DNA from: Neurospora tetrasperma FGSC 2508
Taxonomy: Eukaryota > Ascomycota > Sordariomycetes > Sordariales > Sordariaceae
Assembly (NCBI RefSeq): GCF_000213175.1
Contig: NW_009799103.1
Coordinates: 1,885,833-1,949,832, forward strand
DNA length: 64,000 nt
Reading direction: 5' to 3'
Numbering within the stretch: position 1 is the first letter of the stretch; each line of letters begins with the position of its first letter. The position numbers and the translations under genes are program-made. Below the pieces are notes generated by a model. The model was given only the letters and a program-made list of their open reading frames with translations, was not told the origin of the DNA and did no database searches. Positions 44,967 to 58,401 of the stretch are shown piece after piece.

Positions 44967-46313
44967 GTAAAAACTATATTTTAGAAAATAGATTTTATAA
45001 TTTAAATTAGATTTAATAAAGTTATTATAACAATAATATAATTAAAAAACATATAAAATATAATAGTAAATAAGATGAGATTAACATTTGAAACAAAAAA
45101 AATCAAAAACCTGAAAAGAAAAAGAAGAAAAAAAAAGGAAAAAAACTCCTCCTAAAAAAACCAAAAAAAAAATGAAAGAAAATAGCTGGAAAAAAGAAAA
45201 GAAAAAGAAAAAAAAAGAAAAATAAGAAAAAAAGGAAAAAAAAGGAAAACAAAGGAAAAGAAATTGATGAAAAAATTGATAGAAAGAAGGATAAGGGAAA
45301 GTCAAAAGAAGATATCGAAGACGAAAAGGAAATAGGGGTATTAAGGAAAGAATTGAAAAATTTAGAATATAGAATAAATTTAATAATTATTTTCTTGGGA
45401 AAAAATTAAATTTTAATTTAAAAGCAAAAAGAAAATTATAAAAAGAAAGATAGAAAGAAAAACTATACTATAAGTAAAGGAAAACCTAAAAGAAAATAGA
45501 TTAGAAAAGCTTTTAATAAAGAAAATTCATTTAAGAAAGGTTTTTTAAAATGAGAAACTTCTACTTTAATAATTATTATAATAATTGAAGGAAGTTAAAT
45601 AGCTCTTTTTCTTTATACTTTATTAAAATACAGTAATTGGACTATATATTTAAATACTTGAAGGTTTACTTTAAAAGTTAAATTTAGAAGAAATTATATT
45701 AAGAAAGTATTTGGAAAAAGAAGTTCGTAAAATAAAGAAGTAATTTTAAGCGTTTCACTATCTTCGTTGGGTATATAAGGCTCTGCCCAAGGAAAGACTA
45801 TATTTATAAATTAGATAATTATATTCCGCTTATTATATAGTCTCTAAAAAGTAGGTAACAGGATACTACTTCTTTGTATCCTTCTAGTATTAAAATAGGA
45901 TTCCTATAAAGATTTTATTACTAGTATCTATTTCGACTTTAGTTTTAGTATTGTAGCGCAAATATTTTAATAATGGAATATTCATTAATAATTACTTTCA
46001 TTTATCAAATATTATTTAATATTTTTCGATCTATATAAATATTTTACCTTTTTTAATTAGGTTAATAAGGGGGCGAATTATTCTATTATAATTTTAAATA
46101 AACTTTTAATAGAAGTTGTAGAATCCTAAGAAAGATCTTACTCTTCTAAAATTAGAGGGTACCGTCCATTTTTTAATAACTTTTACTTTTTTCAAGTCGA
46201 CCGAGACCCTAGTGCGCTTTATGATAAAGTTTAGAAATTTGGTTTTAGTATTGTAGAATTCGTACTTCTTTATATTAGCTTATAGGTTAGTATTTGTTAG
46301 TTTAGTTAATACT

Positions 46314-46549
46314 TATTACGGGGCAAAGGCACCGTTATAGGTAAGCTACGATATTCGTTATTGTACAAAGGAAGCAAGAGGAGAGTGTGCGCCAGCCTGG
46401 GCTTATAAGGGTTGCGTAACCCAGTAGAGTAGGTCGCGCAGAGCCCTAATACCCGGGCTAATACTAATACCGTAGCACGGCAAATAATAGTACGTAATCT
46501 AGTTATATACTATAGTAAGGTATAGGGTATATAATCTAGCCTTGTAATA
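46314..46549 (-). repeat. 3' LTR of the inner element
   Basis: About 236 bp, matching 53972-54206 along its whole length apart from transition differences. Shared blocks include GAGGAGAGTGT and TAGGTCGCGCA. A purine tract adjoins its inner edge at 46550-46561 (minus strand). Confidence 0.9.
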
Positions 46550-49500
46550 CTACTTCCCCTTAAAAATGCTCCCGGCTATGAAAGTGGTTTCTAAATATAT
46601 TATTTTACCTAAAGTAGGCCTTTTCAAATCTTCCGTAGATACGTCCAATTGGAATATAATAAAAAATCTTAACGCCCGTACTAAGACGGGAGGCTACTTA
46701 ACGCTCTAACTCCTACTTAAGGGTAGAATACTAATTAAAATATTACTAATCTAACCCTTCTACTGTAAGAGCTATTATTACCCTTAATAATCTATTTTCA
46801 CTTTGTAATTTAGTCTAATTAGAGTATATAGAGAACTTTAATAACCCTTACTATTATTAGCCCCCCCTAGGGTACTATAAGGACGTTTATAATATAACGG
46901 TTTATATAAGACGTCTATAGCTACTACTAATATAAGTCCGAGAATTCATATATTCAACTCCCTACTAGTAACTATTTTTCATATAAATATTCAAATATAT
47001 ACTATTAACGTCTTTTAAATCCTTCTTATCTTCCAATTTTATCTATTATAAGTATAGGCTATCCGGGGGAATAAGAGATATAAGACTACTATAAGACGTA
47101 CTATCTTTTGGTACTCTTAATAGTTACCTTGTAAAAGGGTATACTATAAGGTATTCGACTAGGGTACGCGGAATAAATTGTACTAAACTCCTTTTTTAAC
47201 CGAATCTATCCTTTTTATTAAGTAATCCGAGTACTTCGTTGAAATAGTTAATATAAATTTAAATTAGTATCAATTTCTAGTAGTAGAGTAGTAGTTATTA
47301 TTATATTTAAAGATAACGACCTCTTCTTTAGCCGTCCTTTAGTTCGTCTCTTTTTAACCTATACTAATAGTAGTAGCATTTCGGGGTAGGAGTTATAATA
47401 TCTCTAAATAGCATTATTATATCCTTCTAAATCTTTAGCAGATTATTATATTAGTTTATTAATATCTTTCTATTTAATTTAATATATCTAACGGCCGTTA
47501 TTTACTTTACCGTACCTAATAATCTCTTCGAATTCCTATTCCTACTATTCATTATTATTATTATCATTATTATCGGTTTTTATTATAGATTTTCCTTAGT
47601 TAGTTAAAATATTTTACTTAATTTCGTACTACCTAAGGAGCTCCGCTATTTCCCAAAGCTTAACTATTAATATATAGGATATGGGGTTGACTTTTATATT
47701 CTTAGGGAGTTAGAATTTAACCCAGTAGGAATTGTATTTTAGTACTATAAATAGGCCCTCGAATTAGAGAACCAATTTTACTTATAGCCGTCCGGTAGCG
47801 AAATTTTTAGTATTAAATAGTATTTTATCGCTAGCTCTATACTTAGGGGCATTTATATAGTACTTATTTACCTAGGCTTTATACTAATTCTAGGCTTACT
47901 TAAATAGGGCTATAACGCCTTCCAATACGGTTTAAAATTAGTTAACTACTTCTAAAGCTCTAAAAAATTCTTTTTTCTAAATCTTTATAAAGTTTGGGGT
48001 ATAGGGTTTAAATAGCTCTACGCCTATTCGCAAATAGAAACTATAATTAATATAAAAGGGACTAACGCTAATTATTTCGGAAATAATATTATTATAGGCA
48101 AATTCAACTAAAGGTAACTAATCTACTCAATTATTTTAGGCCTAATTAATATAGAGCCTCAAATATTACTCTATTTCCGTATTAATTCTCTCGGTTTATT
48201 TATTAATCTATAAATAAAAGGCTAAAGATAACTTTATTATAACCCCCAAACATTTATATAGAATTCTTTAAAATACTAAGATAAATTGCGAGTCTCTATT
48301 TAATACAACGCTATCCGGTAGTCTATATATACTATATATCCTCTCGATAAACCGTTCAACCAATTCCTTAATTTCTAATATTTTTATAGGGATATAGTAT
48401 CTTATTTTAATTAGGCAGTCGACTACAATTGTAATATAACGGTAGGTTCGTCCCCTTTTAATGTATAGTATTATAGGTATTACGTAATTAATTAAGATTT
48501 ATAACCAAGATTTAAAAGGTATTAGAAAAGGCTTTATATAGCCTATTAGTGAATATTTTAATAATTTAATCTTTATATATACTAAGTAGGCTTTATAGAA
48601 TTCTTTTACGGATTAATATATCCCTAACTAATAATAGAATCTATTAAACGTTTTATATATTCTCTTGCAACCCAAGTATCCTCCTAACTTCACTATATAT
48701 ATTTTATAAATTAATTATAACTAAGTATCTTTATCGCTTAGATTGATAAATATTCGTTCTTAGGCATCTTTCCACTAGTAAATACAATCTTATTTCGTTA
48801 AATACTCTACGAATACAATTTTAAAGTACTTCTTAATTTCTAGGGTCCAATTTCTCTAGCCTTCATTTTACAAATAGGAAATTATTTCTTATATTAGGTT
48901 AGATTTAGTATAATTATCGTCAATCAAATCGTTTATCAACTTCGTTACTTTTAATTTGTAAAAGTTAACTTTCTACAAATTTAACTAGTCGGTTTAACTT
49001 TAATAAACTTCTTCTATAGTTATTAGGTATAAATATACAATATTCAGAGTATCTTTATCCTTGAAGAAGGTTGGATTGAAATAGTCTAGGTCGATAAAGA
49101 ATTTTTTCCTAACTAGAAGCCTCTTATCCCCCTCATCCCATAGTTTATCTTCTAATTTCCTATTTAAAGCATCTAGTCTTACATTTTCCGGGCCTTTCCT
49201 ATAGGTAATTCGGAAATTAAAATAACTAAGCAATTCTACCCACCTTATATACCTTAGGGTAAATTGCTTAGTAGTTACGAATATTTTAAAGTTCTTATAG
49301 TCGGTAATAATTTTAATTTATTTTTATACGCCCTCTAATTCTAGTATCTACTCTTCTAAAACTTTTATAATAATTAGTAATTCCTTATTATAATTATTAT
49401 AATTATATTCCGCCGCTATATATTTAACTAAAAAATATACTATTAGGTAGAGGATACTATTATTTCCCTACTAAGATAGGATACCCCTTAATACTTAATT

Positions 49501-52500
49501 AGAAGTATTTATTTCGACTACTATTTTCTTTATTTAATTGTAAATTTTTAAAATTAGTATTGTAGTAAATAAATTTCTTAAATTTTTAAAAGCTTTTTAA
49601 CATTTAATATCCTAATACCAATTGGCTATCTTCTTTATTAATTCGTATAATAGTTTAACTATATTCGAAAAGTCTTTAATAAATTATTGGTAGAAATTAG
49701 CGAACCTTAAGAAAGACTATAAGGACTTTTTAAATTCGGGTACCTCCTATAAGAATATAGCTTTAACTTTATTTATATCTATTTTAATACCTCTTAGTAT
49801 AATAATAAGGCCCAAGTATTTAGTCCCAATAGTATAAAACTCATACTTATTAATATCGACCTATAAGCTTAAACGCTCGAGGCGGTCTAGGACGTTGGAT
49901 ATATACTTAATATATTCCTCTTTATTATCTAAATAGATTAGAATATTATTTAAGTAAACTATAGCGAACTTATCCAACGTATTATAAAGGATATTATTTA
50001 TAAAATTCTAGAAGGTCGCCGGGGCGCCCTACAACCTAAAGGGGTATACTAATAATTTGTAGAGCCTGAATTTGGTAATAAACGCTGTTAATTACTTATA
50101 ACCCTTATAAATTCGGATCCTATTAAATATTATAATTATATTGAATTTAGTAAAGATTTTAGCTTTATAAATAGCGTCTAATATTTCTTTAATTAGGGGG
50201 AGGGGGTATTTTATTTTAAGAATTGCGTTATTAATACCTTAATAGTTAACGCAAATACGTACGCCGCTACCGGGCTTCTTTATTAATAATACTAATAAAA
50301 CTACTAATAATTAGGATAGTTGGATAAATCCTTATTTAATATTATTATCTAATTATTTATTAATAACACCTAGCTCTACGGAGAAAAATAGCTGTAACTG
50401 AACGTTGGGTAGTTCTACGCTAGGGATTAATTCAATTTTATAATCGTAGGAACGGTATTACGGAATGACCTTCGCCTCCTTAAAATTCGCCACATTCTAA
50501 TATTTATAGTAATAGGCTAGTATTTTAATTTTGATATCCTACTTAGTTATTAAAGGTTTATTTACTTTTCTATAAAATTTCTTAGTGTTATTCTTAGTAA
50601 TTCTTACTATAACCTCTCCTACTTCGCCTTAGAATAATTTTAGGAAGTAATCTATAAATTAATTCCTATATTCTACGCTTTTACCTATATAAATCTCATT
50701 ATATATCTTCTCCGTAATTCTTATTTTAGAATTTACTTATTTATTCAGAGTTTCTATTTTTAACTTCCTCAATACTTTATCGATTTCCCCCCTAGTTGTA
50801 ACAATAATTTTTAGATTCTCTATTTTAACCGTAAAATTAAAATTAATAGTATTAAGAATTACGATATTGTTAGGGTTGATAGTAATTTTACTAATATTAA
50901 TAAGTCTTACGAATAATAGTACTAATAGTTTTCTTTTAGGGTTTAAAGTACGAATTCGTTTACCGTCGATAGTTTTATATAGGATTAGCTTAATTTTTAA
51001 GTATAATAGTTCGTTAGGGATTATTACAATTTAGTTGCCTATAAGCGACTTAATTAATTAGAATTACTTAGGATCTATACTGCAGGTTTTGGCGATTCTT
51101 TATAATAGTCTAGATTTTCTACGCCTAAAGGCTCTATAGGTTAGTGATTTTTCCGCCTCGACGGTTTACTCCTCTTCGGCCGCCTCGATAGTTTACTCCT
51201 CCTCGGCCGCTTCAATAATCTACTCCTCTTCAGCCGCCTTAACGGCTTACTCCTCTATAACTACTTCTTCCTTAATACTCTTTACAATAATTTCCTTTAG
51301 GGCTTTAGGGGCCTTAATTTAAAAGTCTAGCGTATTAGTAAGAAGGTAAGTACCCTTATATTTACAATTAAATTCAAACTCTCCCTTCTCTTAATCCATA
51401 AATAAATTATATCATTAGAATTATAATAGTCCGAAGATAACGGAGTTTTCTAAAGATAATATAAAAACGAATAATTCAATCTCCTTATTATACAATCCAA
51501 TTCGTATATTAATCTTCAAAAAATCGGTTATATAGGTATTAACGTTACCGTCGGCCAACCGTAATAATTTAGAACGATCGAACTTTATTATAAGTATTTA
51601 ACTTCTCTCAATAAATTTAATATTAATAAAGCCTTTACCCGTATAACTATTATTAATTAATATTAGGTATTATATTTTATATTTACATGGAAGAATATAA
51701 TCAGAAAGGAGGATGGATTTCACTAATTTAGTTATTACTAAATTAATAAATAATAATTCTAGCGTTCCTTCTTAGTCACGGTACAACTCCCTATTTAAAA
51801 AATATTTATTATACTTATTTAAGTATCCCTCCGCTTCCAACCTATCCTTACGTCCTTTCTTATCTTCTTATAAAAGTAGCTTCCATTTACAACTTAGTAC
51901 GAAAGTTCGGTATTTCCCGCTTTATTAGCCTTATTAGTATTAGCGGCTTTATTATTAGTAGTATTAATAACGTTAAAGTTATTATTATTACTATAACCGT
52001 TTTAATTAATTCTCTTCTTCTTAATAACTTCCGGGATAGGGTTAATTCTTATACTTTTAATTCCTCCTTTACTATCTCTAGTATTAATAAAATTCTAATA
52101 CTTCTTCGAATCGTAGCTAACCCTACTATACCTCTAGCATTTGCCTAATTCTTATTGTTTCTTCTATAAAACTTGGGGAACTAAACGCTTATTAATAACT
52201 TCAAGCTTATTTAAGTCCATAAAATTACTACCTTAAAAGATTATCATATTTTCGGAATTACTTCCTCTATTATTATTTGGATTATTACCGCCGGAATTAC
52301 TACTGCTAGATAATATTGGGTTAAAAAACTTCTTTTAGTAAGCTTCCTCCTCTTAACGCTTAGCGAATTTACTAAGGAATTCGAACCATTTTTAAAAATT
52401 TTTACTACTAAGAATATTAAATTAGTAGATAATTAAGGCCCGAAGCTAATCGGTAACTTTTTAACGGAGTATAAATATACGTATAGTATTACCTATATTA

Positions 52501-53971
52501 TAACAATTAATATTAAAAATAAATTTATTAACAAAATTTTAGAATAAAGATTTTATTTAAAGCTTTTATAGGATACATTTAGCCTCGACCTTTATATCTA
52601 TATTATTATACCGGCCGTCGAAATATTTAATAAATTCTTCAGCTATCTTCTATTTCTATAGATCAGGGTATTCATTAACGAAGATTATTTGTATATCTAA
52701 TTTAATAATAAATATAAATATTTTACCTAAGTAGACGAAGATATATATAAATTTATTACATTTATCAAGGAAATACTACTTATTATATACCTAATATAAG
52801 CGAATTTCAATACGCTAAATAGCATATATGGCGTTGTAGTCTTTCGCAATTAATCTAAATACATTAAAAATAGCCGGGTTGGTAGATATATGGCGCTTTA
52901 TACTATTAGTAGGTTCGATATAGCCGGGGCTGCTAAAAACGCCACTAGGACCTCCGCCGCTACCGCTACCCGAACTATTAGAATTAATAAAATTCAAATC
53001 CTTAATTATAGTATTAAAGCCGTTATTGATTATTTTAAAATTAATAACCTTATCCTATAGCGAATAGACTTAGATTTTAAGGATAGCATTATTATTAAAA
53101 AACTTTATTATCTCTACATTATAATTAGTATAAAAGGCTTCTTAAATTTCAAACTCGTTAAACTAGCCTTTAGCCTCGTTCCTCTAATAAATAATATCGT
53201 TCTAGAAGCTCTTCTAAATTTAAATATAAACCCGTTCGTCGGCCTCTTTTCTAAGTATTTCTTAATAATAACTAGCCCGGGTAGTATTAAAAACTTCTGT
53301 AATAGTATTAATAATAGCGCTAAAAACCGGAAGGGGGGCAATATTAGAAATATATTAATGAAAGATAATAGGATAAATATTAATTAATTTGCTAATTTAA
53401 AGCCTATTATAGAGATAAGCCTAGAAGATTCTACGATTATTATTATCACTATAGAAGCGTAAAGCCTATATAACCATCTTATTATTAATAATTTTCTTTT
53501 TAGAATCGGTATAGGGTAGAACTCTCGTTCCTAGGAATATAAAGTCCGGGCTATAAAAGTTAAAACCTAATAAATAGTTAGAGGGGGGAGCCTATGAACT
53601 TTACTTAGTAGGAATAGGTTGATTGTTAGCTATACTATAATTAGACGCCGTCACTTAATTAATAATAGGCACCTTGCCTAGAAGGGAATAATAGGTATTA
53701 GTAGCTCGAAATTCGGTCTCAATATTAATATAGTTATTAATAATTAATTCGGTGTCGTTATTATTATTAAGGTAATTGAAATAGCCTAGGCCGGTAATTA
53801 TAATTGAGGTTGAATTTATATAATAGCTACAATAGTCGCTAAAGCTATTCATATTTCCTTAATCCTATAAAGGTTAGACGTCGGGTTAATTAATTAATTT
53901 ATTACTAGCCTACTAACTACGATAATAGTTACCTATTGTGCGCGTACAGTATAATTAAAGATATAATAAAC

Positions 53972-54206
53972 TATTATAGAATAAGGGTACTATTATAAGT
54001 AAGTTACAATATTCGTTATTGTACGAAGGAAGTAAGAGGAGAGTGTACGCTAGCCTGGGCTTATAAGAGTTGCGTAACCCAGTGGAGTAGGTCGCGCAAA
54101 GCCCTAATGCCCAGGCTAGTACCAGTGCCGTGGCACGGCACTAATAGCACGTGATCTGGTCATGTGCTATAGCAAGGTACAAGGTATGTAATCTAGCCCT
54201 GTGATA
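53972..54206 (-). repeat. 5' LTR of the inner element
   Basis: About 235 bp, with the same blocks as the left copy. It is followed on its outer side by the 5 bp target duplication. Confidence 0.9.
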
Positions 54207-57200
54207 ATACCTTTCGGACGTAGTCTTTATATTTGTTAGAGGTATTCGAATAAATAAGAATATTATTAATATAAGCCGTATGAAAGTTGTTTAAATATTC
54301 TCTTAATATAGTGTTAATAAAATTTTGGAAATTAGTAAGCTTATTAATTAACCTAAATGGTAGTACTTTATATTTAAAAATTTCTATACTGGTATAGAAG
54401 GTAGTAAATTCTTCATCCTTAAGTTTTTACAGATATAGTAAAAAGTTTATTAAATATCGATTTTAGTAAACTATTAGGCCTTAGTAACTTTAATTAACAT
54501 TTTTTTTAATAAGGGAAAGTAAGTATCGATCCTTCCTAATAACAGTATTGAGTTTTTAGTAATTAATGTAGAAGCGGAGGCTTTTATTAACCTTTTTTAT
54601 AAATAGAATAGAGGCTACCTAAGGGGACGAGTTTATTTTAATAAATTCTTTTAATAGGCTTTCTAGGATGTACTTCTTTATAATTTCTAGTTCGTTTAAG
54701 GATATTTTATAAAGAGGGTTATAATTGAATTCCTTTAATTAATAGCCTTCTTCAAAGTCGATTTTATAATTATAAAATTAGTATTCCAGTAATATATTAG
54801 AATTGTATTTATTAAAAATATTAAGGTAATTATAATAGTAATTAAGTATAATTCTTAGGGCTTTCTTATTCAATTCTCTTTCGTTTTAGGGGAGCGGTTC
54901 CTATACGGGGTCTTTATTTACTTATTTAAATTAGATAAACCGGTCGATTTTAAAGATATTCGTAGAATATATTATCCAATGGTCTTTAGCGGCTAAGTAA
55001 TTAAAGAGGTCGCTATTAAAAATATATATTTATATCAGTCTCTCCTTATACTATCCCGTTGAATCTTTTTTACATTTATAAGTACTTTAATTATTAAAGC
55101 TCTATTTATTATTTCGAAATTTAATCGGTTTAATTCGGATGGGTTGTATAGGTTTTAGAATCAATACTATAAGGTAGATAAGGTTAATTAAATTCTTTTC
55201 TAATTTATTTAATATGTTAGTCCGTTTGAAAATTGTATTAGGGTTTTAGAATAGAATACGGGGATAGGTATAACCCAGCTCGCTAGTATTTTTATTTTAA
55301 ATATATTTATAATTATTTGGTATAATAGGAACTATTTTTAGGGGTTGCGGGTAAAGAGTTTCGAATTTATAAATATATTTCTCGATCTATTTTTAATATT
55401 ATTGAGCTTCTCTTTAATATTAATTGTAAGCTTCTCAATTAAATTCTTTTTCACAATAATCGGGGAAAGGTTAATCTGTTAAGATAGGCCTTAGAGTAGC
55501 CGTACATCTATTCATAAATTTAAGCGCTAAATAACTAATATTTGTATTATTAGTCCATTAACTATTTTTTCGCTCTATAAGTATATTATAGTAAGCTAAA
55601 TCCTTTTAGTAGTTTAGGTTTACTATATTAGAGCTTCCTGGGTAAATTTTAAAATTAGAGTTCTTTATTTACTCGGGGTCGGGTTTCTATTCAGGATGGA
55701 AAATTAATTATTAGTTCTTATAATTTACTTAAATGTTGTAGAGGTTGAACTATTCGTGGCTAATAATAATATTATAGTTCATATTAATAATAATAAAGTA
55801 GTCGGAGGGTATTATTCGATTTTAAACTTTCAAAGTGGCTTTAATAACTTCTCTAATACTTTAATTAGTCTTTCTTTAGTAATTATTAATACTTCAGGCG
55901 GGAAAGTTGTTCGTAGCTTCTATTAATAGATATTCTTTTAGGTTATTTAGTAAATATAGTACTAATAAATAAGTAACTGTTTTTTCCTATATCAATTAGG
56001 GCATTAAATGTAGATAAATATATTCTATTATTAATTATAGTATATCAAATAAATATAAAATCCCCTCCTAAATTGGGTATTCAATTGAATATATTCTTTC
56101 TATATTTTGATTTATCTTTTATTTATTTTATGACCCATATTTCCCTTAGGAAGGAGTTTAATTTACTTAAGATAATTAATCTCCTTAATTATTAGTAGTA
56201 GTGGTAGTAGGTTCTCCGGCCGGGGCTATAGGCAGGGTGCTATTTTTGTAAATTAAACAGCGTTCGACGATAGCGGTTATTCGGTTGAAATACTTTCAGT
56301 CGTATTGGTTTTTTTAAGAATAATTGCGCTTAGTATAACTGTATTCCTTATAAAGAAAGTAACGACCCTTATTAAATAAATAGGTAGTTTCCTTAGTATA
56401 ATCTATTATAGAATAGTTATTCTTACTATTATTACTAGCGGGTTTAAATACGGAAGAATTAAAACTACTAAAACTTCTAGCTTCTTTACTACTATTATTT
56501 CCTTTATTATACAAAGAAGAGAAAGAAGTAACTTTAGCTTCCTTAGTAATAGTCTTCAATATTTGTTTAGAATTGGAATAATTAATATAATAAAAATCCA
56601 AAGAAATAGAAGAATTTTAATATTTAACGCTTATCTACTTTTTATATTCTATAGGAAGGCGTTGGAATAGTTCGTACTTCTATTTAGTCTTAGGGCGCTG
56701 TTATTTGCTAATTATACAAATAAACTTATTCTTAAAGAAATTAAAGTTATTATTATCTCCTAACGACAACCTTCAGCGGACACATCCTACAAAAATATAA
56801 GTTTCTCCTTTTTAAACTTTTGGAGGGTAGGGTGGGTTTTAAAGGTTGTAGGTTATAAGAATTCAGACTATTTATATATATTAAGTGTTTTAAATTATAC
56901 CTAAATATAATCTTAATATTATATTATTTAGTTATTAAAGTATATAGTAACTAAAATATAAAATAGTAAAGAAGTAGATATATACTAATTAAAATTAAAC
57001 ATATATAATATAAACCAAAATATACTACCGTCACTTATAGGAAATTGAACATCCAATTTGATATCCATTCTTCCTCTCCTATTACTATAATGTACCTCCT
57101 GCAATTCTTGTATGTCAGCTACTTAATCATTCCTGGTACCATTTAATCTGTCAATGCCTCTTGCTTGATTACCTAACCTCCACACATCAACCAGAGCCAT

Positions 57201-57297
57201 CTCAGGTAACCAGTCATTGTACCGACGACGAACGACCGCCATCCCGCCGTCCTTCTCCTTGCATCACCGCCTCCATATCTATACCTTAAAAGTGAAC

Positions 57298-58401
57298 ATG
57301 ACCGAGCCAGAATCCTTCAATCGACCAGGATCTGCCGCTGCCGCTGCCGCACGTTATTTCACCTCCTCAAGTCCCCGACCATCCGTCGCAAGTCGGACGA
57401 GTCGCTCCAGTTTACGGCGAGAGCACGACGTACAGACAGACCAGCTTCAACCTCAAAGTCGTCGCCTGTCGTCAGCACAATCCCATAGCCCGTCTCCTCA
57501 ACCACCCCCTAGCGTCGAGGAGCACACGTTACCGGGAATTGACCAACAACAGCAACAACAACAACAACAAAAGGGAGAGGAAGGGGGAGAAGAAGGTGGT
57601 GGGTCCCAACCATCGTTCACTCCCTTCTTCACCCTTCTATCTTCCAGCACCCACTCCTCCCAGCGCCAGACCATCCATCATCCGACCGTGCACTACGTCT
57701 TTGCTGACGACGACCCCGACATCCTCACCGCTGCACTAGCGTATCATCACCAGGAAAGAAGCGAACAAGATGCCCCACCAAGTCCGGACAATGATGAAAG
57801 ACTCTACAACAAGGAGCCGAGAGATCGCGCCGTTATTCTTGATGTGGCGCCCTCTTCCAACGGCAATGGGCTCCAAGTGGCATGGGCCAGTAGCCTGTCT
57901 TCCGACTGGGCAGTGGTCTCGGCACAAGTGATGCGCATGGAAGATCAAGCCAGCAGTGGTAGTGCCAATGCAGCAGGAGGGGTCTTTGCAGCTTCTTCGC
58001 CAAGTCTACATACTGGTCCTTCAATGCTCAAAATTGAAGGAATAGCCATCGATCCATCATCGTCGTCGTCATCATTGCTATCGTCATCGCGTTTGGGCAG
58101 CGGCGGGAAATTGTCGTCCACTCCAGAAGGTGATTTGCAGTCTTCTCTGACGGGTAAGGGTAAGCAAGCTACGATGGCATCCCCTGCACCTGAGGAATAC
58201 GCGGCTTTGCTGCAAGACTTTGAGAGGCGTATCGGAGTGTTAAAGAGGGTCGCCGAGGCAGGTTCAGAGAGGCAACGGCGTATATCCTCCATGGACAACC
58301 AAGGCTTCGAACGTAATCACGGTGGTGGCGGAGCTAGCGGGAAACGAGACACACTTCTTGCCGAAGTGCGAGAAGGTGATGATGTACGTGCTCAGGATTG
58401 A
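57298..58401 (+). CDS. Hypothetical protein with poly-Gln tract and C-terminal helical region
   Basis: The frame from ATG 57298 gives 367 residues. The N-terminal 110 residues are Ser/Pro/Arg-rich with a poly-Gln run (CAA/CAG repeat near 57545-57570) and a poly-Gly/Glu stretch. The core from about residue 105 to 215 looks ordered and probably conserved: FTPFFTLLSSSTHSSQRQ, HPTVHYVFADDDPDILTAAL and an ILDV...WASSLSSDWAVV segment. A helical, possibly coiled segment (EEYAALLQDFERRIGVLKRV) lies near 300. I do not recognise the family with confidence. No membrane span or signal peptide. It is the first gene right of the AT-rich island. Confidence 0.65.
   Translation: MTEPESFNRPGSAAAAAARYFTSSSPRPSVASRTSRSSLRREHDVQTDQLQPQSRRLSSAQSHSPSPQPPPSVEEHTLPGIDQQQQQQQQQKGEEGGEEGGGSQPSFTPFFTLLSSSTHSSQRQTIHHPTVHYVFADDDPDILTAALAYHHQERSEQDAPPSPDNDERLYNKEPRDRAVILDVAPSSNGNGLQVAWASSLSSDWAVVSAQVMRMEDQASSGSANAAGGVFAASSPSLHTGPSMLKIEGIAIDPSSSSSSLLSSSRLGSGGKLSSTPEGDLQSSLTGKGKQATMASPAPEEYAALLQDFERRIGVLKRVAEAGSERQRRISSMDNQGFERNHGGGGASGKRDTLLAEVREGDDVRAQD

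Larger units (their letters stand above)
44521..45800. mobile_element. Insertion of about 1.24-1.28 kb inside the outer element's RNase H region
   Basis: RNase H similarity of the outer element stops near 44520 and resumes near 45801, so the segment between is a separate insertion. Its left end begins TTGAAACGCTTA after a TA, and an inverted copy TAAGCGTTTCAC followed by TA lies at 45747-45760, which suggests a TA-duplicating DNA transposon; about 40 bases to its right remain unexplained. The left end also forms a hairpin (GAAACGCTTATTTCTTC against 44563-44579). From about 44580 to 44760 base composition is normal, unlike everything around it. A tRNA-like stretch and A-rich tracts follow. No transposase was recognised. 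Confidence 0.5.
46314..54206 (-). mobile_element. Inner Ty3/Gypsy LTR retrotransposon, full length but heavily degraded
   Basis: A 7.9 kb element is bounded by direct repeats of about 235 bp and a 5 bp target duplication (ATACT at 46309-46313, ATACC at 54207-54211). A purine-rich tract lies just inside the left LTR on the minus strand, giving the orientation. Minus-strand similarities run gag (about 53900-52000), protease and reverse transcriptase (about 50500-49500), RNase H ending near 49170 and integrase (about 48900-47300). The copy looks complete in structure but has many breaks in coding sequence. It entered the outer element's reverse transcriptase region and is thus the younger of the two. 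LTR differences are overwhelmingly transitions, as RIP gives, so they cannot be used as a clock. Confidence 0.85.
42180..56760 (-). mobile_element. Outer Ty3/Gypsy-type LTR retrotransposon relic, split by later insertions
   Basis: Minus-strand similarity to Ty3/Gypsy polyproteins runs in the expected order from right to left: a nucleocapsid-like region near 56330, reverse transcriptase from about 54700 continuing left of the inner element to about 45960, RNase H near 45810-45960 and 44270-44520, and an integrase with zinc-binding and catalytic-core similarity from about 43950 to 42600. A purine tract followed by a probable 3' LTR lies near 42459. The left edge is approximate. The right (5') end appears truncated and I found no matching 5' LTR. 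The copy is heavily broken, with many changes throughout. It is older than the element inserted in it. Confidence 0.75.
41104..57100. other. AT-rich, RIP-like heterochromatic island
   Basis: About 16 kb with very high AT content, abundant TA dinucleotides and no intact gene. The edges are sharp: normal composition ends near 41165 and returns near 57060. The content is nested LTR retrotransposon relics plus another insertion. The stretches 41170-42180 and 56760-57060 are AT-rich but not assigned to any element. In Neurospora such DNA is produced by RIP and carries H3K9 and DNA methylation; that is inferred here from composition alone. Confidence 0.9.

Noticed and set aside
45081-45305. Minus-strand Phe-rich 74-codon frame
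   Set aside because: A product of an A-rich tract in the AT-rich island; no domain or codon bias.
49000-49233. 77-codon minus-strand frame in the island as a possible gene
   Set aside because: It matches the end of a Ty3/Gypsy RNase H region and is part of the inner retrotransposon relic.
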